Source: Paracamarosporium sp. OC-R06-R3
Taxonomy: Eukaryota > Ascomycota > Dothideomycetes > Pleosporales > Didymosphaeriaceae
Assembly (NCBI GenBank): GCA_019828545.1
Contig: JACVRA010000138.1
Location: 1-64,000 of the forward strand
Direction: 5' to 3'
DNA length: 64,000 bases
Both the position numbers and the translations under genes were made by a program. The notes beneath the pieces were generated by a model. It was not told where the DNA came from. It saw only the letters and a list, made by a program, of their open reading frames with translations, and did no database searches. Each line of letters begins with the position of its first letter. Position 1 is the first letter of the stretch. This document shows positions 1 through 10,919 of the stretch, piece by piece.

Positions 1-1400
1 AGCTATCTACAGCTAGGAGCTGGCTATATGGGTGGACCCTGATCCGCGTTGCCAAGATCCTACTCGTTTGAGCTCCTGACGATTATAGCCCAACTAAGCC
101 CTTAAGGCTTGATATAATCAGTTAGTCCCCAGCCTCATTACACTTATAATTAAAAATTAAGTAATAGCTTCTTATTAAGGCTAAATAATTATAACTAAAG
201 AAAGATAAATAGGCTAGTATAATTAGTAGTTAAAAATTAAGGTAGTTAAAATATATAAAAGTTATATTAATTACTTTACTATTTATTTATTTAAAATAAG
301 CTACTCTACTATAATATTAATAGGCTAAGGTAGGTACTAGTAATAAAGAAGAAGTATATAAAGAAAGATAAAACTCTAAATTTATAATAGTATAAAAAGT
401 ATTATAGTAGAGTAGTCTTTTAGTTATTAAAAAAAATAAAAAAGGCATATATTTATTAATCTATTAAAAAGTATAAGAATAAAAAAAAGTAACTTTAAAA
501 AGTAGAAATAAAAAAGCTAAAGAAGATAGCTAAGCTATATAAAAAAAAAATTTAATAAGAGAAGCATATTACATATAAGGTAACTAAGAAGGTAAAAAAA
601 AAAGAAAAAGTTAAAAAGGTAACTTAGTATACTATTAAGTATATCGGCGTAGGTTACTTAAAAGGTCCATACTAGGTGTACTCTAGGCAGAGGCATATGG
701 GAGTGCGTGATAAGAGGTGAACTAAGGATTAATTAAGTGCCTATAGGCCTAGTATAAAAGGATACTAAAAAGCTACTAAATCTACTAGGAGCCCCCTATC
801 CTATATATACTCTCTACCTACCAGCTGTTATCGTTAAAGTAGCCTTAAGGGATTGCAAGAAGGATTAATTAGCTAACCCTATTAAGGATTATCTAATTTT
901 AATCTAGCTAGAATCTTAGCACCGTAAGATCCTAACCTAATTAGTATTAGAGGTATAACAGTGTTGTATTTTAGTCCTTCTAACAGGAGTCTAATTCGGA
1001 TTAGAGTCGGTGTAGTACTCCTTACAGCCCTCGTCTCCGACGCATTTAAGATCTATGTGGCTTAAATGTTCCGTGCGCCTCGTTACATTAAGAAGTCTAC
1101 TTATAACGTTAAAAAGGCTTTACAACTATCCTAAAAGGGTAAAAGAAAGGCCTTATAAGTACTTTAGTAAAATAAAAAGCATTAAAAACGTATTATTAAT
1201 ACTTAAGATATTAGTAAAGTCTTAAAGGGCATATCTATTACTCTAACTAAATTAATATACTATAGCCGCAACGTTAGGCTTCTAAATAAATATTAATAGT
1301 ATAAATAAATTGTAGCTATTAACTTCTTAATCTACTAGAAAATCTTATAATAATATCATTTATAGGTGGCTCTATAGCCTTATTGCTAATAGAGCGTTTT
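1..1400. repeat. AT-rich RIP-like island, decayed repeat
   Basis: From about 120 to 1350 the sequence is extremely rich in TA, TAA and AAG tracts. In the stretch 150-620 CpA and TpG dinucleotides are almost absent, which is the trace expected from repeat-induced point mutation (CpA to TpA on both strands). All frames are closed by stops, so no protein survives. Composition returns to normal near 1390-1480, where two similar GC-richer segments (around 1410 and 1428, containing GGCTCGTCACGCG and GGCTCGGCACGCG) lie side by side. The element type cannot be told from the sequence. A retrotransposon or DNA transposon is the usual target of RIP. Confidence 0.65.
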
Positions 1401-1763
1401 GGTGTTGGGTGGCTCGTCACGCGAAGTGGCTCGGCACGCGCACAGACACGTTACCGGTACCTAAGCTTTGTAAGCAAGCTAACACATGACGCGTCTCTCG
1501 AACGCAGCAACAACCATCTACTCAGAACATAACAACAGTATGATTGTTGCGCTCCATGTGAAGGCAATACGGCACTGAACCACAGCATGTCTAAGGAAGC
1601 ATGCTAGGCAGTGTCTCCGCTCCTCTGTCACGCATACGAGATACCGGGGTCCCGCGGGTCCGCGGGTCCGTGGGCGCGGCGATGGCTCTGGGAATCTTAT
1701 AAGTCGCAAATTACAGCTCCTAGTTACCAGCATTCATCTCAATCGCTACCGATCGACATAACC
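1401..1763. other. Intergenic, upstream of acyltransferase gene
   Basis: This is normal-composition sequence between the AT-rich island and the acyltransferase start. It contains the palindrome GACGCGTC near 1489 and a TATAA-like stretch at about 1697-1701, some 65 bp before the chosen ATG. The frame of the acyltransferase stays open upstream to 1611, but that extension has no family resemblance. Confidence 0.4.
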
Positions 1764-3188
1764 ATGGACACCAGTACTATGGCCGAACAACTTACTCCCC
1801 TCGATTTACTCATGCCAAGAACATACATAGGTATAGTTCTCACATTTCGCACTACTGAGCTCAGCACAGCAATTTCGAAAAGACTTCAACATGCACTGGA
1901 TGACCTCTGCAAGCAGCTTCCATGGCTTATCGGCCGCGTATGTCCCATCAGCGTCAACGTCAGCGAAGATCGACAGGTACCAGGGACTGGAAAGGTGCCC
2001 GGTCTCGAGATCAGATGGAGCGCAAATGCCACTACGCCTTTGATTATCGATAAAGGCTCAATTGAAGCACCATACAATGTACTGGCCGACGAGGGGATGT
2101 CACCTGCTGCCATTCCTGTAGACGTATGGCCGGTACCCAATACGATCGACGATACTCTATTTGCGGCAGGAGCACCTGTCCTTGGTGTCTCGCTTTTCAG
2201 ATTCGGTGATAGCCAGGGGCTAGGCTTGTGCATCTGTATCCATCACAACACAGTAGATGCGGCTGGTTTTGCAGAGATAGTAAGGATGTGGGTTCAAAAC
2301 ATCGCAGGAGTCAAAGCACCTCATTTCAATCCAGGCCTGGTTAGATGCAACCGGCTGTACCAAGGACTCTCCTCATACCTTGCCTCTCTTTCGGACCGAT
2401 CACCTAGCACCCTGATCGATTTGCATCCAGAGCATTCCCAGACACCTCCACACCTACCAGCAAAATTTATGCCATGTACCGCAAAGCTGTTCAGAGTCCC
2501 CATGGCGCAGATCGACAACGTCAAAACACAGCTAAAGGGATACATGCTAGCTCCTCCCACTACAAATACTCTCGTTTCTGCACTTATTTGGTCCGCGATC
2601 ACCCGTGCGCGCAAACAACGATTTTCGGAGAGTACGCACCAATACAGTCAACTAGTGATGGCCGTGAACGGTCGACAACGAATCAGTTCAGCATTCTCGA
2701 CAGCAGACGATCCATACTACGGGAATGCGATACTGTACTCGTTAGCCAAACTCAATCTTGAAGATTTGAGCGCGACGACTACACTCGAATCGCTAGCCAC
2801 AATCTGCGATACTATTTCCCAGTCACAATCATCCACTCGCATTAACGGTCGTCATATTGCCGAAGTCTACAGCCTCGTTGATAACCTAAATGATTACCGG
2901 ACTATATTCCCTGGGTGGGACCTATTCAATTCGCGCGATCTCACAATCACGAGCTGGGCTGATCTTGACCTGTATGCAATGGATTTCGGTACAGGACTCG
3001 GTAGGCCCGAATTCATCAGTATGCCTTACATTGAGGCGGACGGCGTTGGCATTGTTATGCCGAGGAAAAGGGTGACGGACGAAATCCTTGAAGTTATCAT
3101 TATGCTACGTAGGGATGATATGGCCTTTCTAGATCTACATAGTATATGGGAGGACGTGAAAGACGTGAATGCTGGCCACAGTCCGTAA
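1764..3188 (+). CDS. BAHD/trichothecene 3-O-acetyltransferase-like acyltransferase
   Basis: Single-exon gene, 474 residues, usual length for the transferase family (Pfam PF02458) that includes fungal trichothecene 3-O-acetyltransferase and plant BAHD enzymes. These move an acyl group from an acyl-CoA to a hydroxyl or amine in the cytosol. The catalytic HHxxxDA motif is intact (CIHHNTVDAAGF, mid-protein). The structural DFGxG motif is present as DFGTGLGRPEF near the C-terminus. The start at 1764 is chosen because the next residues, LTPLDLLMPRTYIG, match the usual N-terminus of the family, while the open extension to 1611 does not. The acceptor is unknown. It lies between a RIP island and a dead P450 gene, so it may be the survivor of a small secondary-metabolite locus. 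Confidence 0.85.
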   Translation: MDTSTMAEQLTPLDLLMPRTYIGIVLTFRTTELSTAISKRLQHALDDLCKQLPWLIGRVCPISVNVSEDRQVPGTGKVPGLEIRWSANATTPLIIDKGSIEAPYNVLADEGMSPAAIPVDVWPVPNTIDDTLFAAGAPVLGVSLFRFGDSQGLGLCICIHHNTVDAAGFAEIVRMWVQNIAGVKAPHFNPGLVRCNRLYQGLSSYLASLSDRSPSTLIDLHPEHSQTPPHLPAKFMPCTAKLFRVPMAQIDNVKTQLKGYMLAPPTTNTLVSALIWSAITRARKQRFSESTHQYSQLVMAVNGRQRISSAFSTADDPYYGNAILYSLAKLNLEDLSATTTLESLATICDTISQSQSSTRINGRHIAEVYSLVDNLNDYRTIFPGWDLFNSRDLTITSWADLDLYAMDFGTGLGRPEFISMPYIEADGVGIVMPRKRVTDEILEVIIMLRRDDMAFLDLHSIWEDVKDVNAGHSP

Positions 3189-4103
3189 TGCAAGGCGTGA
3201 ACTACCTGCTCAGCGGTCAGTGGTTAAAATTGAGAGATTCGCAACTATTTACCAACATAAGCCTAACCAACATCGTGAGCGACTTCGTGTACGCTACGTT
3301 GCCAATCTATGTAATTTAGAATTGTCAGATTACCAATCGCCAGAAAGGTGCTATACCCGGAATGATTGTGTTGGGTCTCCTATACGTGGTTCAAAAGTAC
3401 TGCTAGATAATATCATCTCTTATGAGCTTCATCAGCGCTACGGGTTGGTCAACCGTATGTACGGTAATATATAAAAACCGCACGAACTAAAACAACTCAA
3501 CCTGTAATACTCATAGTCTTCTCCTTTCGATTGCTAGTTTACTGATAACTCTTTAGGAGAGACTGCCACATATCATATAGGCAGTCTGGAATAAAGAGTG
3601 TGCGTTGCATGCATTGAATTGATCAAGATAGCTGGGCTTATCACTATAGTGATCGTGACTTGGGAGTTGGAATCGCATTATGAAGTCTTAGACTATCACA
3701 CGGGTCAATGCCTACATATGAAATACCCGACTTCTACATCGATCGTTAAGGTATGACTCCTCGCTATCCTCACCAAACTATACATTTCCAAAAACTCTAA
3801 ACGGGACTGTTGACGAGCAGAGCCATACAAAACTGAAGATTAGTAATTTTACAGTATTCAGTCCTTAGCTGGAGCCTAAAGCCAACTCGCCGGGTCTAAA
3901 ATTACCCAACAACTACTTGTTGCGTGCATAGGTAGCTTTGGAGACTTCTGCACCAATGAACTTGCACATATGCTTCTAAAACAGTCATGTGCAAGGATCA
4001 ATGGGGCGGTGTTGCAAAACTTAGTGACACGAAACGAAAACAATATATATGCCTCGTCAGCCGGCGGCACATCTTCTGAAGAATACTTCCCCCAATTCCC
4101 AAA
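3189..4103. other. Intergenic, no gene seen
   Basis: Short overlapping ORFs only, none with recognisable motifs or plausible splicing. I see no RNA gene or repeat. The last few hundred bases are presumably the former promoter of the P450 pseudogene. Confidence 0.4.
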
Positions 4104-5717
4104 ATGTTGATTCGAGCATTATTGATCTTTGCGCCACTCATGGTTTGTCCTATTGCCTTAACAAGGGTTTTCATCACGGAATACTAACTGTTGAAGTATA
4201 TTTTGTACTAGTTCGTCAAAGCTATTTATCATGTAACCTTACATCCTCTTGCACAAGTCCCCGGACCGCGCCTCCGATCAGCATTTTATTTTCCTTTTTT
4301 TCTACGAGATTTGGACAGGTGAAGTAGTCTACAATTGGCACCAGCTGCATGAACAGTACGGTCATGTAGTTCAAATCTTACCTACTTGCCTGTCTTTCAC
4401 TAGCACGGAAGCTTGGAGAGACGTTTACAGATCTATTCCAAAGGATCCCGATGTGTATGCACCTCCAGCAGACGGTATTGCAGACATTGGAAGCGCCACT
4501 GATCTCGACCACACACAGATTCGACGTTTGTTCGGTCATGGGTTCTCTGATCATGCCGTTAAACAGCAGGAAGCGATCGTACAGTCATATGTTGATGCTC
4601 TTCTCTTAAAACTACGCCAAAAAGCGACTGAAGCTGCGCCCGTAGACTTGATTCGTTAGTTCAACTTCACGACTTTCGACATCATCGGAGCCCTATGTTT
4701 CGGGGAAGACTTTAGGGCGTTAAAGAATGAAGACTACAATTTTTGGATAGCGAATATATTCCGAGGTTTGAAGTTTGCCAGGATGTTTAGAGTGTTGAGG
4801 GCGCACCCAATCGTAGGATATCCTCTGCTGAATTTGTTACGATTCTTTCCTAGACTTGCAATGGCTAGGCAGAAGCATACGCAATATACACAAGACAAAG
4901 TTGAGCGAAGACTCGACTCAAAAACACCCGAAAAAGATATCATGAGGTATGTATCTTAACTTTGGGAGCCAAATGCTTCACGGTTAACACCTACCAAGCT
5001 ATGTTCTTCGTCACAAGGACGAGCGAGAAATGACTATGCCCAAAATCGTGAAGACTAGTGGCACCGTCATCATAGCAAACAATGAAACGTCGGGAACATC
5101 GTTAAGTGGGATCATGTATCACCTGCTAGAGAACCAGACCTAGCTGCGAAAATTGCAGCGCGAAGTTGACGCTCTAGCAGAAGCGTCCGATTTATGTTTC
5201 GCGTCCTTAGCGCGCCTCGACGTCCTACAAGCGATCATCCAAGAAGTTTTTCGCATGTACCCACCCGTTCCGACTATCTTCCCTCGGCGAACACCTGTGG
5301 GTGGGGCGATCGTGAACGGGATACCCTTACCTAGTGGCATCAGTCTTGGCATTGCTCAATACCCTGCCAATAGGTATTCTCGGAATTTCAGAGATCCAAA
5401 TGTATTCGCGCCAAAACGCTGGCTCGATCATCCGAGATACGAGTCCGATAACTTAGGTGTCGTTCAGCCATTCTCAATGGGTCCAAGAAACTGCCTTGGC
5501 CAGGTATGTTCCTGTGTGCATGAAGTCCTCCAGACATGAAACGGTTTCTAATCCAGGCAAGTCACTAGCAATGGCGGAAGTTAAGTTGATTCTCGCTCGT
5601 GTTGTTCGGCAGTTCGACTTTGAGCTTGATCCGACAAGCAGAGATTGGGATAATCAGAAGGTTTACATCCTCTGGGAAAAGAAACCACTAGTTGTCCAGT
5701 TGAAAGAACGACTGTGA
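4104..5717 (+). pseudogene. Cytochrome P450 pseudogene (frameshift and two stops)
   Basis: Four exons can be traced: 4104-4142, 4212-4950, 5018-5503 and 5562-5717. P450 landmarks appear in order: membrane anchor, proline-rich hinge (HPLAQVPGPRL), I-helix region (IIANNETSGT, where AGxET is usual), ERR-type ExxR (QEVFRMYPP), and the haem loop FSMGPRNCLG with its cysteine. Three lesions break it: a one-base insertion in the T7 run at 4295-4301, a TAG at 4657-4659 where Trp is likely ancestral, and a TAG at 5141-5143 after the I-helix. Total exon length is exactly 3n+1, so one inserted base explains the only frame change. Splice sites still look usable, suggesting recent decay. TGG to TAG at 4657 equals CpA to TpA on the other strand, as RIP produces. 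Family closest to fungal secondary-metabolism P450s. Confidence 0.85.
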
Positions 5718-6683
5718 GTAACCAGTATGGCCACGTTTATTCCCAGTTTCCATAAGCAAATTAGTAAAACCCTATGGGGTTGAGGAACCTATAGCATCTC
5801 TCAATTCGCATCGTATACATAGCAGTAGCCCAACGCCCACCCAAACAGTTGCTCGTGTTTTGGATAACGTTCCCGAATATATTAGTGTGCAAGTCTTAAT
5901 ATATAGCGGAAACTAATTTATGAGCGACTGAGTCAAACGGCTAGCATACCAAAGTACGTACCCATCTAAGCATGTCGGGTAATCTTCCGTAGTCAGAACG
6001 GACAGGTACCTTTCATTCGTTTTAGCATTAAACGGTCGATTGACTTCATCCTTGTATATTTTACGCAACAATAGAGTGATATGCACAGCCAGAACGTAAG
6101 CATGTAGCATTAAACCAGGTTTAGGAACGATATGATTGATCTTGCATTCTGTTGGGAAATTAATAAAAAACATTTTAGATAACGTATTGGTCCAGCCACA
6201 TACATTATTTCATGCCCAAGGATCAGTTTGCACCTCTACTAATTTCTATAAACGGCCTGCTGATATTCTTGTAGCTGCCAGCTGAGAAGCTGGCATAAAG
6301 CCTCCTTTACTAAAGCATCAAGCACTTGCTTGTTCAATGCAGCATTCATAATATGTAGTCTTGTCACAATCATACTACAGCACCTTAATCGTATAAATTC
6401 CCGGGTTCCTAAGCGTTAGAATATTAGGTCAGCCAAATATGGAAAATTGTTCCAGGGGTTTGAGCCTAACTAGCCTCATGGGTGCGTATCGGCTAAATAT
6501 GAGATATTGCGTGAGATCAAAAACCAATTGAGCGAGAGCGAAAACAATTCTGTGGGTTGAACTTACGTATCGGCTTTATCTATATCTTATTGCATGTGAG
6601 TCCCTTCTCTCAGCCTTTATGAACCGTTGGTATTGCTCAACAATTCAGTCATCTCGTATACCAAGAAAATTTTCATCCTGAAG
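5718..6683. other. Intergenic, no gene seen
   Basis: No convincing coding signal. The ORF at 5913-6173 on the minus strand has no recognisable motif. The last 100 bp before 6684 should hold the LPMO promoter. Confidence 0.4.
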
Positions 6684-7744
6684 ATGATCTACCTTTGGTA
6701 TTTTGCATTTGCAATTAGTGCTATTTCTAATGTTGTCTCCGCACATGGATTCCTGGGTGCAATAGAAGCCAATGGCATCAACTACACAGGATGGCGGGTC
6801 TTCACAGACCGTTTCATCGATCCGCAGCCATTCAGAGCTACGCGACCCTTTAGGGATAACGGGCCAGTCGATGACTTTACCACTGGAGCAATCACGTGAG
6901 TTCCTCCTTGCAGCTCTGTTCAATGACCAATTGACCAGATTGACCAAGCTCCTAGTTGTAACAACTATCCCAACGTTGGTCCAGGTGATAAAGATCCAGC
7001 AAAGGGGAATGACGGAACGTTTGTTGAGAGCATACCAGTAGTACCAGGACAAAGGCTGTACGTTTCGGAGACCCCTGCCTTACGTCTGTCTTTATACTAA
7101 ATTCTGTGTAGGAGAATGATATGGGACTCATGGAATATCCCTCATCCGGGTCCAGTTATGACCTACCTCGCTAACTGCAATGGAAACTGCACGACATTTA
7201 AGGGTGATACGGGTAATGTTTGGGTAAAGGTCGATCAGATGGCGTTCGACAAGTCAAAAGACCCTTCGTGGGCATCACTACTGCTTACCAAGCAAAATGC
7301 TACGTGGACGGTCACTGTACCGCCGACTCTCGCGCCTGGAGACTACGTTATTAGACACGAGATACTAGGTTTGCAAGTTGCGAACGTGAGGATGGGCGCA
7401 CAATTTTACCCGTAAGTATACTCTATGGTAGTATCTGACGTACGTTTGAACCGCAACCGCTAACAGCTCGTGAAGATCCTGTGCTCACTTATCAGTCTCT
7501 GGGAATGGAACTCAACAACTCCCGCCTGGCGTTGCACTGCCAGGTGCTTACGATCCCGACGATACCAAAGGCGTAAGTGGATTGTTTTCAAGCTCAACGT
7601 TGTGTCAACTATGGCAATGCTGATATTTGATCAAATTTCTAGATACACCTCCACCACCTGGACGTAGAGGATGGCATCATAGACTACGTTGCTCCTGGGG
7701 GCGCGGTCTGGTCTGCTGCGGCGCCACAAATAAATGGGCTTTAA
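6684..7744 (+). CDS. Secreted AA9 lytic polysaccharide monooxygenase, second-sphere His replaced
   Basis: Five exons: 6684-6895, 6956-7057, 7112-7411, 7476-7572 and 7643-7744, all GT-AG, giving 270 residues. AA9 enzymes cleave cellulose or hemicellulose oxidatively outside the cell, using copper held by a histidine brace. Residues 1-20 are a signal peptide ending VVSA, so His21 becomes the N-terminal copper ligand. The second brace histidine is His116 (IPHPGPV). The axial tyrosine is Tyr204 in GAQFYP, and the conserved Gln is Gln202. The histidine normally nine residues before that Gln (RHExxALH) is Gln193 here (HEILGLQVAN, codon CAA). There is no cellulose-binding module; the protein ends soon after the final VWSAAAPQ segment. 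The start was chosen because the signal peptide then ends exactly before His21. Confidence 0.88.
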
Positions 7745-8371
7745 GTCTAGGCTACCTTGGCATCTCCTTTACGCTACGGCAACCTTTCGTTGGGATTAAT
7801 GTAGAATTAGGATGTCCTAATACTAAATCGCGTTTAACAATTGTTCTCGCGTTTAACAACGAATCAGTATGGAGCGGAGAGGGTGGAGAGTTCTAGATCA
7901 TCTACTATCAATAGCATTTACGACGCCGAGCCGAATGCAGGCATCTGGCAAGGTGCTCGAAATTGGGGATTAGCTCGAGGAGGTTCCATAGCGTGAACCA
8001 AGGCAATTTAAATTCCTAAACTCTATGTCTTCCTTATATGTCCTCCCACCTTCCTCCTCTTCACTAAAACCGTTAGTGCGGATCGCTTCGTTTCTGACCA
8101 TGTCGCTTGGTCTTTTGTTTACATCCTTTGGATGTCTTTTCTGGTCCTTCTTCTTCTAGGCTGTTGTTGGCTAACTTTTTGAATACGACGTCGGGGTTAC
8201 GAGATCGTAGAGGCCGCAATTGTATCTCATCATACCACAAGGCTTAGACAGGACTATTGATGCCAGATACTGGTGAATAAAGCAGCTCGAAAACATGCCT
8301 GTCGCCCTTGTCTATATTATGCAATATTTCTAAATCATTAACCAATCAGGCTGCACCCTTTGCTGTCATCC
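7745..8371. other. Intergenic, convergent 3' ends
   Basis: Lies between the 3' ends of the LPMO gene (plus) and the first RTA1-like gene (minus). Pyrimidine-rich around 8040-8070. No gene or RNA recognised. Confidence 0.4.
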
Positions 8372-9295
8372 TTACTTCAGCTCTCGTGAGTTGTTGATAC
8401 TGTTTTGTAATTCCACAGATGGTTCTTCCGAAACGCGACCCTTGCGCTTCCCGGGTACAATGCCTCCGGGAAACCTCCAAGCAAACGCAACGACTGCTCC
8501 AAACATCAACAATGCGTCGAAAACGTACAAAGTCCACTCGTTCCTTAGAGGGTAGCCATCATGACCCATTATGTATTCAACAACGCGAAAGATGGACCGT
8601 ATCATGATAAGGACGCTGACCACGTAGAGCATCGCCATAGTGATCCTCCAGGTAGATGATGCGCGGAAGGACGCTTCTGTGGGAAGGCGGTTCAGCCGTG
8701 CGTGAAAGATGGCCGCAGTGATTGCGAATATCCCGAATATCGCAATCTGGACAAACAAGCCTCCCAGAATGATGTTCTCGCCCAGCTTCGTACTGTTTCC
8801 AGTACTCATGATGCCTCCGCCGCTGGCTTGGACGACGAAAGAGATGACGTCTCCGCAAACGAAGACTTTGGTGAGCCATCTAACGGGTACGACGGAGTGA
8901 GATTCGGCATGGAGGGAGCGGATAAGTCGGCCAAGCACCATGTACACAGATGCTGCAAAGAGTGCTGGTGCGACGAGGATGAGTATGTTCTGGATGACAT
9001 ATGGCATTAACCGATCGGTCTTCTCTCTGGCTGCGGCTCGGGTGCAATATCCGATAAGCTCGACTGTGGAACTGTAGTGTCAGCATGAGTCCAGGTGGAC
9101 AGGATGGCAGCGTGGGAACATACACAGCCCACCTAGGGCGAAGGGTATGCAGAAAAAGGCACGAGTCTTGACAAGGCGCCAGATGATGTAGCAGCTGCTC
9201 AAAGCAAAGAGGACTGCAAAGATGGCAGCAGCCGGGGTGGAGGGAACATAGTTCCAGAGGTAATAGGAGCCTCTGTAAGGCTTCAACTCTACCAT
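8372..9295 (-). CDS. RTA1-like lipid-translocating exporter family protein (copy 1)
   Basis: Two exons on the minus strand (9295-9124, then 9063-8372; intron 60 bp), 287 residues. It belongs to the RTA1 family (PF04479), seven-helix fungal membrane proteins. Known members include yeast Rta1 (7-aminocholesterol resistance) and Rsb1 (sphingoid base release). Seven hydrophobic helices can be picked out. Family motifs seen are FELIGYCTRA at the exon junction, YMVLGRLIR, and RSIFRVVEY with GHDG between helices 5 and 6. The single intron is phase 1 just before the ELIGY motif. Copy 2 at 10920-11943 has an intron in exactly the same place, so the two are paralogues. It is divergent from the Zn2Cys6 gene, sharing a 323-bp promoter with a perfect 16-bp palindrome. 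Substrate unknown. Confidence 0.9.
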
Positions 9296-9618
9296 AGTTG
9301 GAGCAAAAGCACGATGAGATAGAGCATGATGGAACAGGGACTCGGGCGTTTATACGGTAAGTTGCCTGTTGAATGACATGGCCATAGAAGACAGAAGCCA
9401 TGGTACCAAGTCCGCGTGGAGACTAGCGGCGATGAATACGACAGTTACGCGCTACATGCTATACGCGTATAGCCTCGCACTTGCCACCCGCCCAACCAGT
9501 GCGCAGGGCCAATGCCACCTGCATAAAGCGTATTTGGCGCACATTGAGGCCTTCTCTTTCTACGATATACACGTATTCGTTCTTCCATACATCACGGCCT
9601 ACCTGCCTGCTGCCCACA
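9296..9618. promoter_or_regulatory. Shared divergent promoter of RTA1-like gene and Zn2Cys6 regulator
   Basis: A 323-bp region between the start codons of two divergent genes. It holds the 16-bp perfect palindrome at 9458-9473 and a one-mismatch variant ATACACGTAT at 9567-9576, 42 bp before the regulator ATG. Autoregulation is a natural guess but is inference only. Confidence 0.6.
9458..9473. promoter_or_regulatory. Palindrome GCTATACGCGTATAGC, candidate operator
   Basis: Perfect 16-bp inverted repeat. Its core ATACGCGTAT recurs at 12187 and 16018, upstream of two neighbouring genes. It lies 162 bp upstream of the RTA1-like start and 145 bp upstream of the regulator start. Each half reads CGTATA outward, close to the fungal sterol response element TCGTATA. 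Confidence 0.5.
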
Positions 9619-10802
9619 ATGACGCCAGAATCGCCGCATCCGTCCGATCACCCCCCGAGGCGTCGCCGTAACCACCGCAAATCCAGGAAGGGCTGTAGCG
9701 AGTGCAAAGCGCGCCACATCAAATGCGACGAAGGTCGGCCCAGATGCGCCAATTGCATCACGACTCAGCGTTGTTGCTCTTTCTCGGGGTCCCGCAATGG
9801 CTCTGCTCCAGCAACCCAGGCAGCCGGTCCTTGTACGCCTGAGGCTGGGGTTCATTTCACCGCTAGCCACCTCGCTTGCCTTCACCACGCCGAAACACAC
9901 ATGGAAAAGTACCTGGCGGTACACGGGACGGCGCGGCCGATTATTGATCTTGCCATAGCCCACGCCGCCACAGCGCCGTTCCTGCTTGACCAGATGCTTG
10001 CTCTTTCTGCCCTGCATCTCTCCGTGGAGGCGCAAGACACTGTAGAGAGCGCACAGTACCACCAACATGCCACGGAGCTGCAGACGCGCGCTCTCGAGCT
10101 TTTCAATCAAGCCAGAGAAGATAACTGTGACGCAAACTCCATCTCGGCATTTGCGTTCGCGTCTCTCCTCGGCATCCACGTTCTTAGGGAAACCCTTAAC
10201 AGCCATCGAAATGAGCTGTCAGGATTTATCGATGCTTTTATCCACTATATTCGTCTGCATCGGGGGGTCCGCACCGTTATCGCCAACGTCTCTTGGGAAG
10301 TGATTCTCCAATCCGATCTCAAACCCCTTCTCTACCTACCCAGTCTTTGCGACGACGTAGACAAGCAGATGCCAGGTGAAGACACTCTCGAACTGAAGGA
10401 ATTTCTTGACCGCTACGACGCAGGTCGTGACTCTATATCCGCCTGCCAGAGCGCGCTTGAACGCATACAGTGGATGCTCGACATGTGCAAGCAGGATCCA
10501 TCTCGAAATGACGTGGGGATTCATGCGACCATGGCGTGGCCGCTGTTGGTCCCCCAGGAGTACATTGAAGTCTTGCACCAACACCGACCGGAGGCTTTTG
10601 CCGTCCTAGCGTTCTATGCAGCGGCTTTGCACCGTTACCGACACTTTTGGGTATTCGAAGAATCAGGGTCATTCCTGCTATCTGCAATCTTAAATAATAT
10701 TGGTTCGTACTGGCGAGACAATCTTGGTATGTCGATCGATACAATGCTAGGAACTTGAACTTTCCTTCTTCACTATCGTTTGTAGACTCGTACTTGAGCT
10801 AG
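9619..10802 (+). CDS. Zn2Cys6 transcription factor
   Basis: Two exons, 9619-10726 and 10786-10802 (intron 59 bp), 374 residues. If the intron is retained, the frame ends at 10758 with a slightly longer protein. The N-terminal Zn2Cys6 binuclear cluster is complete: Cys26, 29, 36, 43, 46 and 52 or 53 (C-x2-C-x6-C-x6-C-x2-C-x5/6-C), preceded by a basic stretch (RRRRNHRKSRK) that should contact DNA. The rest is an alpha-helical region with an ALSALHLS segment about 100 residues after the cluster. That layout recalls Upc2-type and related C6 regulators, with low confidence. The ATG at 9619 puts the cluster near residue 26. An ATG-less extension upstream to 9481 is open but unlikely. Flanking by two RTA1-like genes suggests it controls them. 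Confidence 0.87.
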
Positions 10803-10919
10803 GAAGAGAGGCAATGTGTGTTCCTTGATTGCTCTGCTTCGCTAGCCCGCTACTTATCTAACCTTCCCTTCAACTAGTATGACAGGTGTGAGAAAACATC
10901 CCTCAACAGCTCGAGACTG

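Noticed and set aside
5504..5561. Apparent fourth lesion (frame break at the last P450 intron)
   Set aside because: Using acceptor GCAAG at 5557-5561 instead of CCAG at 5553-5556 keeps phase 0 and gives the normal GQ-SLAMAE sequence, so the splice is intact.
9592..10206. 204-codon minus-strand ORF over the Zn2Cys6 gene
   Set aside because: Antisense shadow of the zinc-cluster region; no motif of its own.
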